Below are positions 25,481 to 34,315 of a stretch of 34,498 nt of DNA, one piece after another. The stretch spans positions 1-34,498 of the forward strand of contig CAZJRQ010000025.1 of the NCBI GenBank assembly GCA_964548535.1, given 5' to 3'. This stretch comes from CAZJRQ01 sp964548535. Lineage in GTDB: Bacteria; Bacillota; Clostridia; Oscillospirales; Ruminococcaceae. Position 1 is the first letter of the stretch; every line of letters starts with the position of its first letter. Under the pieces are notes generated by a model. That model saw only the letters and a list, made by a program, of their open reading frames with translations. It was not told the origin of the DNA and made no database searches. The position numbers and the translations under genes are program-made.

Positions 25481-25668
25481 AAAAGCAAATCCTCTCAATA
25501 AAAAAACTAAAAAGTGTAGTAAATCCCAATTTTGTACCCCCGCCTAAAATGAAAATATGTTATAAACTAAATAATACAAGCATACTATAAAACAAGCGTG
25601 TAATTTAATTATAACAAAAAGAAGGGTGGTCAGAGCCTGTGCACAAATGCTAAAGCATAGGCATAAGA

Positions 25669-27015
25669 ATGGATAAAATATCATCAATCAGCGAAAAATT
25701 TTCTGAAATAATCTGGGGTTACCCAGTGCTTATTTTAATGCTAAGTCTAGGCATATATTTCTCAGTAAGAATGGGTTTTCCGCAAATACATATAATAAAG
25801 ATTTTCAAAAACACAATTGGAACACTTTTCAAAAAGGATTCCAATTCTGCTTGCGAAAACAAACAAAAAGGAGCATTATCACAACTTCAAGGATTTTCAA
25901 CAGCCCTAGCCGCAACAGTAGGAACAGGCAGTATAGCCGGTGTGGGAACAGCCGTAGCAACAGGAGGAAAAGGAGCATTATTCTGGCTGTGGGTTTCAGC
26001 ATTTTTCGGCATGGCACTGTCCTATAGTGAGAATATCTTAGGAGTAAAATATTGCAAAAAATCAAAAACTAAAGGCGCAATGGCATATATGGAAAATGGA
26101 CTAAATTCAAAATGGCTGGCAATCCTATTCGCATTTTTCTGTACCCTGTCATCACTAGGAATGGGCAATATGGCTCAAAGCAATTCGATCACATCAGCCT
26201 GCAAAGGAACATTTTCAATACCAATCACAGTAAGTGCAGTAGCAACGCTGATAATCACCGCAGTAATAATCTCAAAGCATAACCGCCTAGCAAAAGTGAC
26301 AGAACGCCTAGTGCCTATAATGTCAATTTTCTATATCGGCGGAGCATTAATAGTAATCCTAAAAAATGCAGGAGCAATGCCAAATATCTTCAGAGAAATC
26401 CTAACCGAGGCGTTCACATTCAAATCAGCAACAGGCGGATTTTTAGGCTATCTAGTCAATTCGGCAGTAGTCATAGGACTAAAACGCGGAGCATTCTCAA
26501 ATGAAGCCGGACTAGGTTCAACCGTAGCAGTTCACAGCTCGTGCGAAATCAAAGACCCAAAAACTCAAGGCACATGGGGCATGGCAGAAGTTTTTATCGA
26601 CACCATGATAATCTGTACAATAACAGCACTAGTGCTATTCGTCAGCGACGTAGATATAGGCAACGGCGGAACAGACGTAATCTGTAACGCATTCAGTCAA
26701 GGACTAGGAAATTTCGGCGGAATATTTATAGCAATCTCAATAATCCTGTTTGCCTTTGCGACAATAATCGGCTGGTTTTTCATCGGACTAAAATCGTGGG
26801 AATATCTCTTCCCAAAAAACCCTACTATATATAAAATACTCTTCTTAGCCTGTACTTATGCAGGTGCAGTATCATCTTTATCAATAGTATGGCAAATTTC
26901 CGACATTTTCAACGGCCTAATGGCAATACCAAACCTAATCGCCCTACTATTATTGTCGAACGAAGCGATTTCAGAGCATAAATCAAGACAAACTGTACAA
27001 TCTACATTAAACTAA
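25669..27015 (+). CDS. Sodium:alanine/glycine symporter, AGCS family
   Basis: The 448-residue protein has about ten membrane segments and family signatures WGYPVLILMLSLGIYFSVR near the N-terminus, GFSTALAATVGTGSIAGVGT (about 82-101) and KRGAFSNEAGLGSTVAVHS (about 274-292). AGCS proteins import alanine or glycine with Na+ or H+. The N-terminus matches the family, so the ATG at 25669 is right, although no Shine-Dalgarno site is close: the nearest, GAAGGGTGG, is about 38 nt upstream across a small hairpin. The stop codon overlaps the convergent minus-strand gene by 4 bp. Confidence 0.93.
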   Translation: MDKISSISEKFSEIIWGYPVLILMLSLGIYFSVRMGFPQIHIIKIFKNTIGTLFKKDSNSACENKQKGALSQLQGFSTALAATVGTGSIAGVGTAVATGGKGALFWLWVSAFFGMALSYSENILGVKYCKKSKTKGAMAYMENGLNSKWLAILFAFFCTLSSLGMGNMAQSNSITSACKGTFSIPITVSAVATLIITAVIISKHNRLAKVTERLVPIMSIFYIGGALIVILKNAGAMPNIFREILTEAFTFKSATGGFLGYLVNSAVVIGLKRGAFSNEAGLGSTVAVHSSCEIKDPKTQGTWGMAEVFIDTMIICTITALVLFVSDVDIGNGGTDVICNAFSQGLGNFGGIFIAISIILFAFATIIGWFFIGLKSWEYLFPKNPTIYKILFLACTYAGAVSSLSIVWQISDIFNGLMAIPNLIALLLLSNEAISEHKSRQTVQSTLN

Positions 27016-27377
27016 ACTTTATAAACATATGGAAAAGATGCATTTTTAAAGCCACCTTTTGTATCGATTTGATAAGAAAATTCAACATCATTTACATCAA
27101 TAATAATTTCATCTGAAATTCCGCCAACACCATTTGTAACAAAAAAAGAATTTATATTATCAGCAATCTCAACCTCAATAGTTTTCCCATTTTTTATAGG
27201 TACTCCAAAACTATTGTAATCTATAAAAGAATAACCGTCTTCAACCGTCTGATCAGATACATCATGGCTTTTCTGTGTCATCTCCAAAAATTCCGCCTTA
27301 GAAATTTTTATAATAATCCAATATGGGAGAAGTGCACCTGCAAATTTCTTTTTTCGGTTAAGCTGCAATATTTTCAT
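27012..27377 (-). CDS. Small protein of unknown function, 121 residues
   Basis: I do not recognise the family. The N-terminus is basic (MKILQLNRKKKFAGALLPYW) and runs into a moderately hydrophobic strand, then an acidic linker and predicted beta-strands (KTIEVEIADNINSFFVTNG, IIIDVNDVEFSYQID) that could form a small beta-sandwich. There is no signal peptide or clear membrane helix. Of two nearby ATGs the second, at 27377, has the better spacing from AGGAGA. It overlaps the stop codon of the symporter gene tail to tail by 4 bp, leaving no room for a terminator between them. Confidence 0.7.
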   Translation of the reverse strand: MKILQLNRKKKFAGALLPYWIIIKISKAEFLEMTQKSHDVSDQTVEDGYSFIDYNSFGVPIKNGKTIEVEIADNINSFFVTNGVGGISDEIIIDVNDVEFSYQIDTKGGFKNASFPYVYKV

Positions 27378-27409
27378 ACACATATCTCCTAAATATTAAA
27401 AAATAAAAA

Positions 27410-27523
27410 TCAATACTTCTGCTGAACAAACCCCAACTCGTTGCCATCCAAATCCGAAATCACCATAACTGGTCTAGGCTCATCGCAGTGTCCAACAATA
27501 ACTTTATCAAGCCAAATAGCCAA
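27410..27523 (-). pseudogene. C-terminal remnant of a glyoxalase/VOC-fold protein
   Basis: A 37-codon frame ends with DEPRPVMVISDLDGNELGFV, strongly reminiscent of the C-terminal metal-ligand strand of glyoxalase/bleomycin-resistance proteins (the DPDGN motif followed by E). The rest of the domain is missing: the frame is closed upstream by a TGA near the fumarate hydratase stop codon. A TTG at 27523 with AGAGG eight bases upstream could allow translation of the fragment, but a decayed gene is more likely. Confidence 0.65.
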
Positions 27524-27534
27524 GAATCAAGCCT

Positions 27535-28377
27535 CTAAATCAAAACCTCCGCATGTCTCGTAACATGACACCCAACATTAACCGAAACAGGCAGCCCCGC
27601 AATGTGAGTAGGAGCCTCTTCAATATTAACAGCTAAACAAGTCTGAGTACCGCCAAATCCCTGCGGACCAATTCCAAGCTTGTTAATCTTTTCAAGAATT
27701 TTCTCTTCCAACTCAGCATAATTAGACTTCGGATTTCTAACAGAAACACTCCTGCATAATGCCTTTTTCGCAAGATATGCACACTTCTCAAAATCTCCGC
27801 CAATGCCAACACCAATAACAATCGGAGGGCAAGGGTTAGACCCAGCTGTCGCACAAACTGATACAACCCAGTCAACAATCTCATCAACAGTTACAGAAGG
27901 CGTCATCATCTTTAGCTGTGACATATTCTCACTGCCAAAACCCTTAGGAGCAACCATAATCTTGACATTCTCACCCTCAACAAACTTCAAATGAACCACA
28001 GCCGGAGTGTTATCATTAGTGTTGACCCTCTCAAGCGGGTCAGAAACTACAGAACATCTAAGCCTGCCCTCAGTGTACCCACGAGAAACACCCTTGTTAA
28101 TAGCATCATTTATATTTCCGCCGACAAAATGTACATCCTGACCAACTTCAATAAAAACAACAGCCATTCCACAGTCCTGACAAATCGGAATAATCTCGTT
28201 CTTAGCAACTTGAATATTCTCGATAATATCATCAAAAACCGCCTGCCCAACAGGCGATTTTTCTTTTTTAGCACCGCACTTTATGCAGTCCTCCATGTCG
28301 CTAGGCAAATATAAATTCGCCTTAATACACAAATCTCTAACCACATTTTCAATCTCTAAAACATTAATTTCTCTCAT
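27535..28377 (-). CDS. Class I fumarate hydratase, alpha subunit (no beta subunit nearby)
   Basis: The 280-residue protein matches the N-terminal/alpha component of class I [4Fe-4S] fumarases and tartrate dehydratases, which interconvert fumarate and malate. Candidate cluster ligands are Cys66 in ICQDCG, Cys183 in GSNPCPP and Cys270 in NVGCHVTRHAE; KGFGSENMS is a family signature. In two-component enzymes the beta subunit normally follows directly, but here the next sequence is a VOC remnant. The beta subunit must be elsewhere or the enzyme is incomplete. The ATG at 28377 follows AAGGTG with an 8-nt gap. The upstream gene is an amidohydrolase, 23 bp away. Confidence 0.88.
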   Translation of the reverse strand: MREINVLEIENVVRDLCIKANLYLPSDMEDCIKCGAKKEKSPVGQAVFDDIIENIQVAKNEIIPICQDCGMAVVFIEVGQDVHFVGGNINDAINKGVSRGYTEGRLRCSVVSDPLERVNTNDNTPAVVHLKFVEGENVKIMVAPKGFGSENMSQLKMMTPSVTVDEIVDWVVSVCATAGSNPCPPIVIGVGIGGDFEKCAYLAKKALCRSVSVRNPKSNYAELEEKILEKINKLGIGPQGFGGTQTCLAVNIEEAPTHIAGLPVSVNVGCHVTRHAEVLI

Positions 28378-28400
28378 ACACAAAACACCTTATATCAAAT

Positions 28401-29561
28401 TTAAATATTTCTCAAAACTTCCTTGCCGCCACTTATTACAACCGATGGTGACGACATAATCTCAAACGGACTTGCGCTGAACAAAACCAAATCTGCACGC
28501 TTTCCAGCCTCAATAGACCCCGCAATATCCGAAATTCCAGCAATCTCAGCCGCATTAATAGTAATACTCTCCAAAGCCGACTCAAAACTCAGCCCATGCT
28601 TCATACAAATGCCAACAGTAATCGGTAAATATTCAATCGGCGTTTCCGCATGGTCAGTGCAAACGGCCACCTTAACCCCAGCCTTATTAAGCAAAAAAGC
28701 GTTTTTCGGAGTAATATTAGCAAGTTCAGGCTTGCAAGCATCGCACATAACAGGACCAATCACAGCCAGCGAATTTTCAAAAGCCAACTCGTCAGCAATC
28801 AAATGTCCGTCGGTGCAGTGAATAAGCACGTAATCTAAATCAAATTCCTTTGAAATTCTAATAGCCGTAAAAATATCATCCGCCCTGTGACAGTGAAAAT
28901 GCGCCTTAACTTTCCGCTCCAAAACAGGAATCAAAGCCTCAAGCTTAATATCATATTCAGGCAAATCCTCATCATTTTCAAGAGCCTTTTGCTTGTTGTC
29001 CAAATATTCCCTAGCCTTAGCCAAAGCCTCACGAATCATAGCCGCAATAGCCATTCGAGTGCAGGGCGATTCGTCACGATTCATGTAAGTCATCTTAGGA
29101 TTTTCACCAAGAGCAAATTTCATGCCGACAATGCGTAAAGCCATGTCGTCAATACGTCTGCCAACAGTAGAAACCGCCGCAATATTTCCAGAAATAGGGT
29201 TCATAGAACCAGGAGAAATCACAGCCGTAGTAATTCCAGCTGAAATAGCCTGAGAAAAACTAACGTCCATAGGATTAATACCGTCCAAAATGTTAAGCTG
29301 AGCAGAATTAGGCTCACTCTCCTCATTAAAATCCTCGCTCTCAAGACCAACACCATTAGTAGTCAACCCCAAATGCGTGTGAGCATCGATAAACCCAGGA
29401 TATAAATCCATACCTCTACCGTCAATATCCATATCAGAAATATCAGCAGGACACCCAGCCAAAACCTCACAAATAATACCATTTTCAACCCTAACGAACC
29501 CGTTTTGAATAATCTCTCGACTTTGGTTCAAGGTGTAAATTCTAACATTATATAAAATCAT
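28401..29561 (-). CDS. Amidohydrolase-family enzyme (imidazolonepropionase-like)
   Basis: The 386-residue protein shows the metal-dependent amidohydrolase pattern: DAHTHLG (His61, His63) after the first strand, HFHCHRADD and LIHCTDGH in the barrel and CTDHAET near residue 305 carrying the catalytic Asp, ending in the family's C-terminal segment SIEAGKRADLVLF. It hydrolyses C-N bonds in cyclic amides or related substrates; the exact substrate is unclear, and no other histidine-degradation gene is nearby. There is no signal peptide. The ATG at 29561 is preceded by AAAGG; the TTG one codon earlier is less likely. Confidence 0.88.
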   Translation of the reverse strand: MILYNVRIYTLNQSREIIQNGFVRVENGIICEVLAGCPADISDMDIDGRGMDLYPGFIDAHTHLGLTTNGVGLESEDFNEESEPNSAQLNILDGINPMDVSFSQAISAGITTAVISPGSMNPISGNIAAVSTVGRRIDDMALRIVGMKFALGENPKMTYMNRDESPCTRMAIAAMIREALAKAREYLDNKQKALENDEDLPEYDIKLEALIPVLERKVKAHFHCHRADDIFTAIRISKEFDLDYVLIHCTDGHLIADELAFENSLAVIGPVMCDACKPELANITPKNAFLLNKAGVKVAVCTDHAETPIEYLPITVGICMKHGLSFESALESITINAAEIAGISDIAGSIEAGKRADLVLFSASPFEIMSSPSVVISGGKEVLRNI

Positions 29562-29593
29562 CAAATCTGCCTTTCTAAGACCATTCTAATCAA

Positions 29594-29806
29594 TCATTTT
29601 CCAACTTTATCATTTTCCGAATACCACTCATATTCACCCTCAAGTCTCTTGTGTTTAAAACTAGCAACAATACCACTAATTAGCAACACGAGAACAATAA
29701 TAAACATGGGTAAAACCCGCACATCTTTGTTCAAAAAATAAAATCCTGCAACAGCAGCAAAACAAAATAGAATTCGGTATTTCTCAATAAAATTCTTATA
29801 TCTCAA
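29594..29806 (-). CDS. Small two-helix membrane protein, 70 residues
   Basis: The protein has a basic N-terminus (MRYKNFIEKYR), two hydrophobic segments (ILFCFAAVAGFYFL and FIIVLVLLISGIVA) and a charged C-terminus (EGEYEWYSENDKVGK). No family is recognised. I prefer the TTG at 29806 because GGGGTGA lies 6 nt upstream; an earlier TTG at 29833 has no ribosome site. It sits between dut and the amidohydrolase on the same strand, so it is probably co-transcribed. Confidence 0.65.
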   Translation of the reverse strand: MRYKNFIEKYRILFCFAAVAGFYFLNKDVRVLPMFIIVLVLLISGIVASFKHKRLEGEYEWYSENDKVGK

Positions 29807-29842
29807 ATAAATCACCCCTATAAATCTATTCAAAATAAAGCC

Positions 29843-30283
29843 TTATTTAGAACTGCTCCCAAAACCCCCAGCACCCCTGCTTGTGTCCGAAAGCTCGTCT
29901 GCAACCTCAACTTCAGGCGTAAAAACAGGCGTAATCACAAGCTGAGCCACCCTTTCAAAAGGAGCAATCTCGTAATCATTGCAAGAGTGATTGTGTAAAG
30001 CGACAATAATTTCACCACGATAATCACTGTCCACAACCCCCACACAGTTAGCAGGAGCAAGCCCAAATTTCGTGGCAGTAGAACTTCTTGCGTAAATTAA
30101 AAGTACGCAGTTTTCGCACCCCACAACCTCCGCTGAAAGACCAGTAGGCACTTTTACAGTCGCCCCAGCCTTAACGACCAAAGGCTCTAAAACACAAGCG
30201 GATAAGTCATATCCAGCACTGCCAGCCGTCGCACGAACAGGCACAACAGCATTTTCTCTAAGCTTTTTTATAAGCAATTTCAT
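29843..30283 (-). CDS. dut: dUTP diphosphatase
   Basis: The 146-residue protein contains the five trimeric dUTPase motifs in order: AGSAGYDL, ARSSTATKFGL, GVVDSDYRGEI, AQLVITP and RGAGGFGSS. It hydrolyses dUTP to dUMP and pyrophosphate, keeping uracil out of DNA and supplying thymidylate synthesis. The ATG at 30283 abuts the stop codon of the U32 peptidase gene with no gap, so translation is coupled. It has the normal length and all catalytic residues. Confidence 0.96.
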   Translation of the reverse strand: MKLLIKKLRENAVVPVRATAGSAGYDLSACVLEPLVVKAGATVKVPTGLSAEVVGCENCVLLIYARSSTATKFGLAPANCVGVVDSDYRGEIIVALHNHSCNDYEIAPFERVAQLVITPVFTPEVEVADELSDTSRGAGGFGSSSK

Positions 30284-32332
30284 CTATAAAACTCCTCTAA
30301 AATATAACCCGCGTGTAATCTTCTCAAGTCCCGAATTTGCCCTGCTTTTAAATTGAGAAATAACCTTAGCAACTTGCCCGTCATTCTCGTGATAAAAATC
30401 AAGCTGAATGAACTGAGCAGACCTAAACTCACCCAGCTTGTCCGCAGTATAAAGTAGATCAGAGTTGAGAATCTCAACATATCCATTTTTTTTCGAACAT
30501 TTCACAGCCAATTCTCTGCCAGTCCTGTCCCAAACCGCATGAGTGCATTTTGCACACCCCACAGCCTGCTTGATAGGACAATTCACAGTCAGCATTAAAG
30601 GCAAATGACCGTACCCAACAATCCCAAACGGCATTTCATCACCAAGATTGTTAATCTGACCAGCCTTAAGCTCAAATGAAGCCATGCAATCCGAAACCCC
30701 AAGACGTTTTAATACTCTCAAAGCCAGCGAGTTAGTAACGTTAAGCCCAAATCCGCCGTGCATAACCATTCCAAGCTCTTTACCCATAGAAATATGAGCG
30801 TAATTTGTACAAACAAGCTGTTCAAAACCGTCCTCAAATAATTCTTTGAGCAAGTCAAAATCTCCACGCTCATCAAAAGTAAATCTCGGCATCTCAATCG
30901 CAATATTCTCCAAAGGAAAACCAGCGTCATAAACGTCGCGAGCAATAGATAACGGCACAATTACCAAGTCAATTTCATCAAAATCAACCAACTCAAGCTG
31001 TAAAGCATTCGACACTGAAATCCTAATTTTAGGGGATAAATTCTCCGCCGATTCTTTTATATTAAAACCAAAATCAGTAAATTTCTTACCCTTGTTAAAA
31101 TACTCAAACCTAGCCTCATCAAGACGTTGACAAACCTCACGCCTTAAAGCGTTAAGAGCCGACGCCGCAAAAGCCAACCCATCACCAATCTGAGCATCAA
31201 TTTGACCCATATTATAAATAGTATCTCCAAGCTTAGAAAATTGCTTTTTAAGATATTCTAAATCACAAGGCTTATTAATAGCCTCCATTGGAACATCTCC
31301 AAAAACTTCAGCAGATACACCATTTTCATCGCTTGCCGAAACATAAATAGGCTCACCAGCCAGCATTTTTACTGAAAAATCAATCACACTCCGCTTAAAC
31401 TCACGCCTGTAAAGCTCATGAATCTTTGGCAAAGCTTTTGACGTCGACAAAACATCGTCCTTCTGCCTAATTCCGAACATATCCTCACCAAGCTTAGAAT
31501 AGTAATATCCATCAGTAAATCCACTGCGCGAAAAAACCTGTCCCAACAACTCCGCATCATATTTCTCACCATTAATAGATTTGCGAATTGAATCAACACT
31601 AGCCGCCACATATTCAGGACGTTTCATTCGCCCCTCAATTTTTAAAGATGCCACCCCAGCATCACAAATCTCCCTAATCTGCGAAATATAAGACATATCC
31701 TTAAGTGATAAATCATGCCTGTCCGAACCCCTAACAGCCGAGCAAGGCAGCCTGCAAGCCTGAGCACAAAGCCCGCGATTAGCACTTCTCGAGCCAATCA
31801 TACCGCTCATAAAACATTGTCCCGAAACGGACATACATAAAGCCCCATGTACAAAAGCCTCAATATCAATAGGGCATTGACAAAGTTCTTTAATAATGTC
31901 AAAAGGCAGTTCCCTCGAGCAAACCGCACGAGAAAAACCAAGTTCGCTAGCAAACATAACACCCCTCAAAGAGTGTAAAGTCATCTGAGTAGACGCGTGA
32001 ATCTCCATGTCAGGTGCACAAACCCTAGCAATTTCATAAACCGCTAAATCCTGAATAATTAACGCGTCAACGCCAATTTCGCAAGCAAATTTAATAGCCG
32101 AAACACACTGCGAAATCTGCTCATCAAAAATAACAGTGTTAATAGCCTGATAAACCTTAACCCCGCGAACATGGCAGTCATATACAGCCTGTCTTAAATC
32201 ATCATAAGAAAAATTAGCAGCATTCTGCCTAGCGGAGAACATTTCACCGCCAAGATAAACCGCGTCACAGCCCGTTCTCAAAGCCGCTTCAAGAGCCTCA
32301 CTGCTCCCAACAGGAGCTAAAATCTCCGCCAT
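30284..32332 (-). CDS. U32-family peptidase-like protein (RlhA/collagenase-like)
   Basis: The 682-residue protein has the U32 TIM-barrel domain (LAPVGSSEALEAALRTGCDAV, DALIIQDL, IHASTQMTLHS, EAFVHGALCMSVSGQC) and a long C-terminal part as in the DUF3656-containing form. The cluster of cysteines around GQCFMSG, RGLCAQACRLPC is typical of members that carry an iron-sulphur cluster. The family includes RlhA, which hydroxylates 23S rRNA; despite the name, true protease activity is doubtful. The ATG at 32332 lies 2 bp after zapA. Neighbours zapA and dut form a common Clostridia arrangement. Confidence 0.9.
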   Translation of the reverse strand: MAEILAPVGSSEALEAALRTGCDAVYLGGEMFSARQNAANFSYDDLRQAVYDCHVRGVKVYQAINTVIFDEQISQCVSAIKFACEIGVDALIIQDLAVYEIARVCAPDMEIHASTQMTLHSLRGVMFASELGFSRAVCSRELPFDIIKELCQCPIDIEAFVHGALCMSVSGQCFMSGMIGSRSANRGLCAQACRLPCSAVRGSDRHDLSLKDMSYISQIREICDAGVASLKIEGRMKRPEYVAASVDSIRKSINGEKYDAELLGQVFSRSGFTDGYYYSKLGEDMFGIRQKDDVLSTSKALPKIHELYRREFKRSVIDFSVKMLAGEPIYVSASDENGVSAEVFGDVPMEAINKPCDLEYLKKQFSKLGDTIYNMGQIDAQIGDGLAFAASALNALRREVCQRLDEARFEYFNKGKKFTDFGFNIKESAENLSPKIRISVSNALQLELVDFDEIDLVIVPLSIARDVYDAGFPLENIAIEMPRFTFDERGDFDLLKELFEDGFEQLVCTNYAHISMGKELGMVMHGGFGLNVTNSLALRVLKRLGVSDCMASFELKAGQINNLGDEMPFGIVGYGHLPLMLTVNCPIKQAVGCAKCTHAVWDRTGRELAVKCSKKNGYVEILNSDLLYTADKLGEFRSAQFIQLDFYHENDGQVAKVISQFKSRANSGLEKITRGLYFRGVL

Positions 32333-32334
32333 AT

Positions 32335-32772
32335 TTATATGTTATAAGGATATTTTTTATTCTCACTAGCCTTGTTAAAGTCCTGCGAAATAATATCCTT
32401 AACCGAGTTGTTATCGTCCAAAAGACGTCTAAGTTCAAGTTCACGCTCAAGCTGTTTAACACGTTCACGAAGAGCAATAAGTTCCTTTTCGGACTTTTCT
32501 TCAGCCTCACGAGCCTTCTCAGCATCATCAACATACCCCTTAATTTGCGAGCGAATATTCTCAATATTCTGTCTAGTCTTAACCATATCGTAAAAGCTTT
32601 CAAAAGAAACCAAAGCCGCCGCATCCTGCAGCGAGAGCATGCAGTTGACTTTCAAAAGGTCAGCCGCCTTACGATTAAGTTCAGCAACCAGCTTGTCCGT
32701 ATAATCTTTAGTTTCATCAGTCACCAAATGATATTCTCTGTTGTAAATTCTAACAGTAACATTATTCTTCAT
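32335..32772 (-). CDS. zapA: Cell division protein ZapA
   Basis: The 145-residue protein has an N-terminal ZapA domain (VTVRIYNREYHLVTDE, AAALVSFESFYDM) and a long charged coiled coil (about 75-120). ZapA binds FtsZ and bundles its filaments at the division site. It begins the run zapA-U32-dut-(membrane protein)-amidohydrolase-fumarase. The ATG at 32772 follows GAAAGGA. A candidate promoter TTGACG/TAAATA lies 28-56 bp upstream. Confidence 0.88.
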   Translation of the reverse strand: MKNNVTVRIYNREYHLVTDETKDYTDKLVAELNRKAADLLKVNCMLSLQDAAALVSFESFYDMVKTRQNIENIRSQIKGYVDDAEKAREAEEKSEKELIALRERVKQLERELELRRLLDDNNSVKDIISQDFNKASENKKYPYNI

Positions 32773-32799
32773 TTTATTTTATCCTTTCAAATTATATAT

Positions 32800-32828
32800 T
32801 ATTTATAAAAAAAGACACCAATCGTCAA
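32800..32828 (-). promoter_or_regulatory. Candidate promoter of the zapA operon
   Basis: On the minus strand TTGACG (32828-32823), 17 bp, TAAATA (32805-32800). It would give a leader of only about 20 nt to the zapA ATG. A TATAAT about 50 bp further upstream lacks a good -35 box. Moderate support. Confidence 0.5.
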
Positions 32829-32915
32829 AAAAATATTATTAATCTTATTATACAACATTTCAACCAATTTGAAAAGGGGTTTAAGCAAATAAATTATATT
32901 CAGAAGATAAAATAT

Positions 32916-32966
32916 AAAAAGCCAGCAAAGCAAATAAAAAGTTTGCTTCGCTGGCTTTTCTTTTTT
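32916..32966 (-). terminator. Terminator of serS
   Basis: A long stem joins AAGCCAGCGAAGCAAA and TTTGCTTTGCTGGCTT on the minus strand (one A-G-type mismatch position, otherwise paired, with G-U), around CTTTTTA, followed by TTTTT. It begins 2 bp after the serS stop codon. A T run on the other strand could make it bidirectional. Confidence 0.88.
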
Positions 32967-32967
32967 G

Positions 32968-34248
32968 TTATTCCATAACACTCTTGCCGCCCATGTACAT
33001 TCTCAACGCCTCAGGGATCCTAACTGAACCGTCCTCGTTAATATTATTTTCAAGAAAAGCAATCAGCATTCTAGGCGGAGCAACAACAGTATTGTTCAAA
33101 GTATGAGCAAAATACTTAGAACCGTCCTCAGCCTTAACGCGAATACCCAAACGTCTAGCCTGCGCGTCACCCAAATTCGAGCAAGAACCAACCTCAAAAT
33201 ATTTCTTCTGTCTAGGGCTCCAAGCCTCAACGTCCACACTCTTCACCTTAAGATCAGCCAAATCACCTGAACAACACTCCAAAGTTCTAACAGGAATATC
33301 AAGAGTACGGAAAAACTCAACACTGTGCTGCCACATCTTGTTGTACCAGTCCATGCTGTCCTCAGGCTTGCAAACAACAATCATCTCCTGCTTCTCAAAC
33401 TGGTGAATTCTGTAAACACCGCGTTCCTCAATACCATGAGCGCCAACTTCTTTTCTAAAGCAAGGAGAATAGCTAGTCAAAGTCTTAGGAAGCTCAGCCT
33501 CAGGAGTCATAGTGTCGATAAATTTACCAATCATAGAATGCTCAGAAGTGCCGATAAGATAAAGGTCCTCACCCTCAATTTTGTACATCATGCCTTCCAT
33601 TTCAGCAAAGCTCATAACGCCAGTAACAACGTCAGAACGAATCATAAAAGGCGGAATATAATAAACAAATCCCTTGTCGATCATAAAATCTCTAGCGTAA
33701 GAAAGTATAGCAGACTGAAGTCTAGCAATGTCACCGCAAAGATAATAGAACCCGTTACCGCTAGTCTTTCTAGCCGAATCCAAATCAATGCCGTTCAGAT
33801 TTTCCATAATATCAACGTGATAAGGCACTTCAAATTCAGGAACAAAAGGCTCACCGAACTTCTCAAGCTCAACATTCTCACTGTCGTCCTTGCCAATAGG
33901 CACAGACTCATCAATGATATTAGGAATAACAAGCATACGATTTTTAATTTCAGCCTCAAGCTCAGTTTCCCTAATCTCCAAAGCAGAAAGCTCCTCACCA
34001 ATTTGCTTAACCTCAGCCTTAACCTGCTCCGCCTCGTCCTTAAGACCCTTGCCCATAAGACCGCCAATCTGCTTGCTCATAGTATTTCTCTTTGAACGCA
34101 AATCATCACATCTAGTCTTAGTAGCACGGAACTCAATATCCATAGCAACAACTTCATCAACAAGCACAAGCTTGTCCTCCTGAAATTTCTTCTTAATATT
34201 CTCCTTAACAACATCAGGATTAGTTCTAATCAACTTAATATCCAACAT
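32968..34248 (-). CDS. serS: Seryl-tRNA synthetase
   Basis: The 426-residue protein has the N-terminal tRNA-binding coiled coil (about 25-110), then the class II catalytic domain with GTSEHSMIG, motif 2 (SPCFRKEVGAHG, YRIHQFEKQEM) and motif 3 (NNTVVAPPRMLIAFLENN). It charges tRNA-Ser with serine. The ATG at 34248 follows AAGGAGA. It has its own promoter (34284-34312) and terminator. Only about 29 nt of leader separate promoter and start codon, so the T-box leader often found before serS in Firmicutes is absent here. Confidence 0.97.
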   Translation of the reverse strand: MLDIKLIRTNPDVVKENIKKKFQEDKLVLVDEVVAMDIEFRATKTRCDDLRSKRNTMSKQIGGLMGKGLKDEAEQVKAEVKQIGEELSALEIRETELEAEIKNRMLVIPNIIDESVPIGKDDSENVELEKFGEPFVPEFEVPYHVDIMENLNGIDLDSARKTSGNGFYYLCGDIARLQSAILSYARDFMIDKGFVYYIPPFMIRSDVVTGVMSFAEMEGMMYKIEGEDLYLIGTSEHSMIGKFIDTMTPEAELPKTLTSYSPCFRKEVGAHGIEERGVYRIHQFEKQEMIVVCKPEDSMDWYNKMWQHSVEFFRTLDIPVRTLECCSGDLADLKVKSVDVEAWSPRQKKYFEVGSCSNLGDAQARRLGIRVKAEDGSKYFAHTLNNTVVAPPRMLIAFLENNINEDGSVRIPEALRMYMGGKSVME

Positions 34249-34283
34249 AACAAATCTTCTCCTTAAAAAAATATATCAAAATA

Positions 34284-34312
34284 ATTATATTACACTCCAC
34301 CCAAAAAGTCAA
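34284..34312 (-). promoter_or_regulatory. Sigma-A promoter of serS
   Basis: On the minus strand TTGACT (34312-34307), exactly 17 bp, then TATAAT (34289-34284). The -35 box ends 3 bp from the edge of the GC-rich repeat that starts at 34316. Confidence 0.85.
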
Positions 34313-34315
34313 CCA

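Noticed and set aside
32799..32981. A 60-residue minus-strand frame between serS and zapA
   Set aside because: It spans the serS terminator hairpin and the zapA promoter, is very rich in Lys/Asn/Ile as expected of AT-rich DNA, and has no ribosome site.
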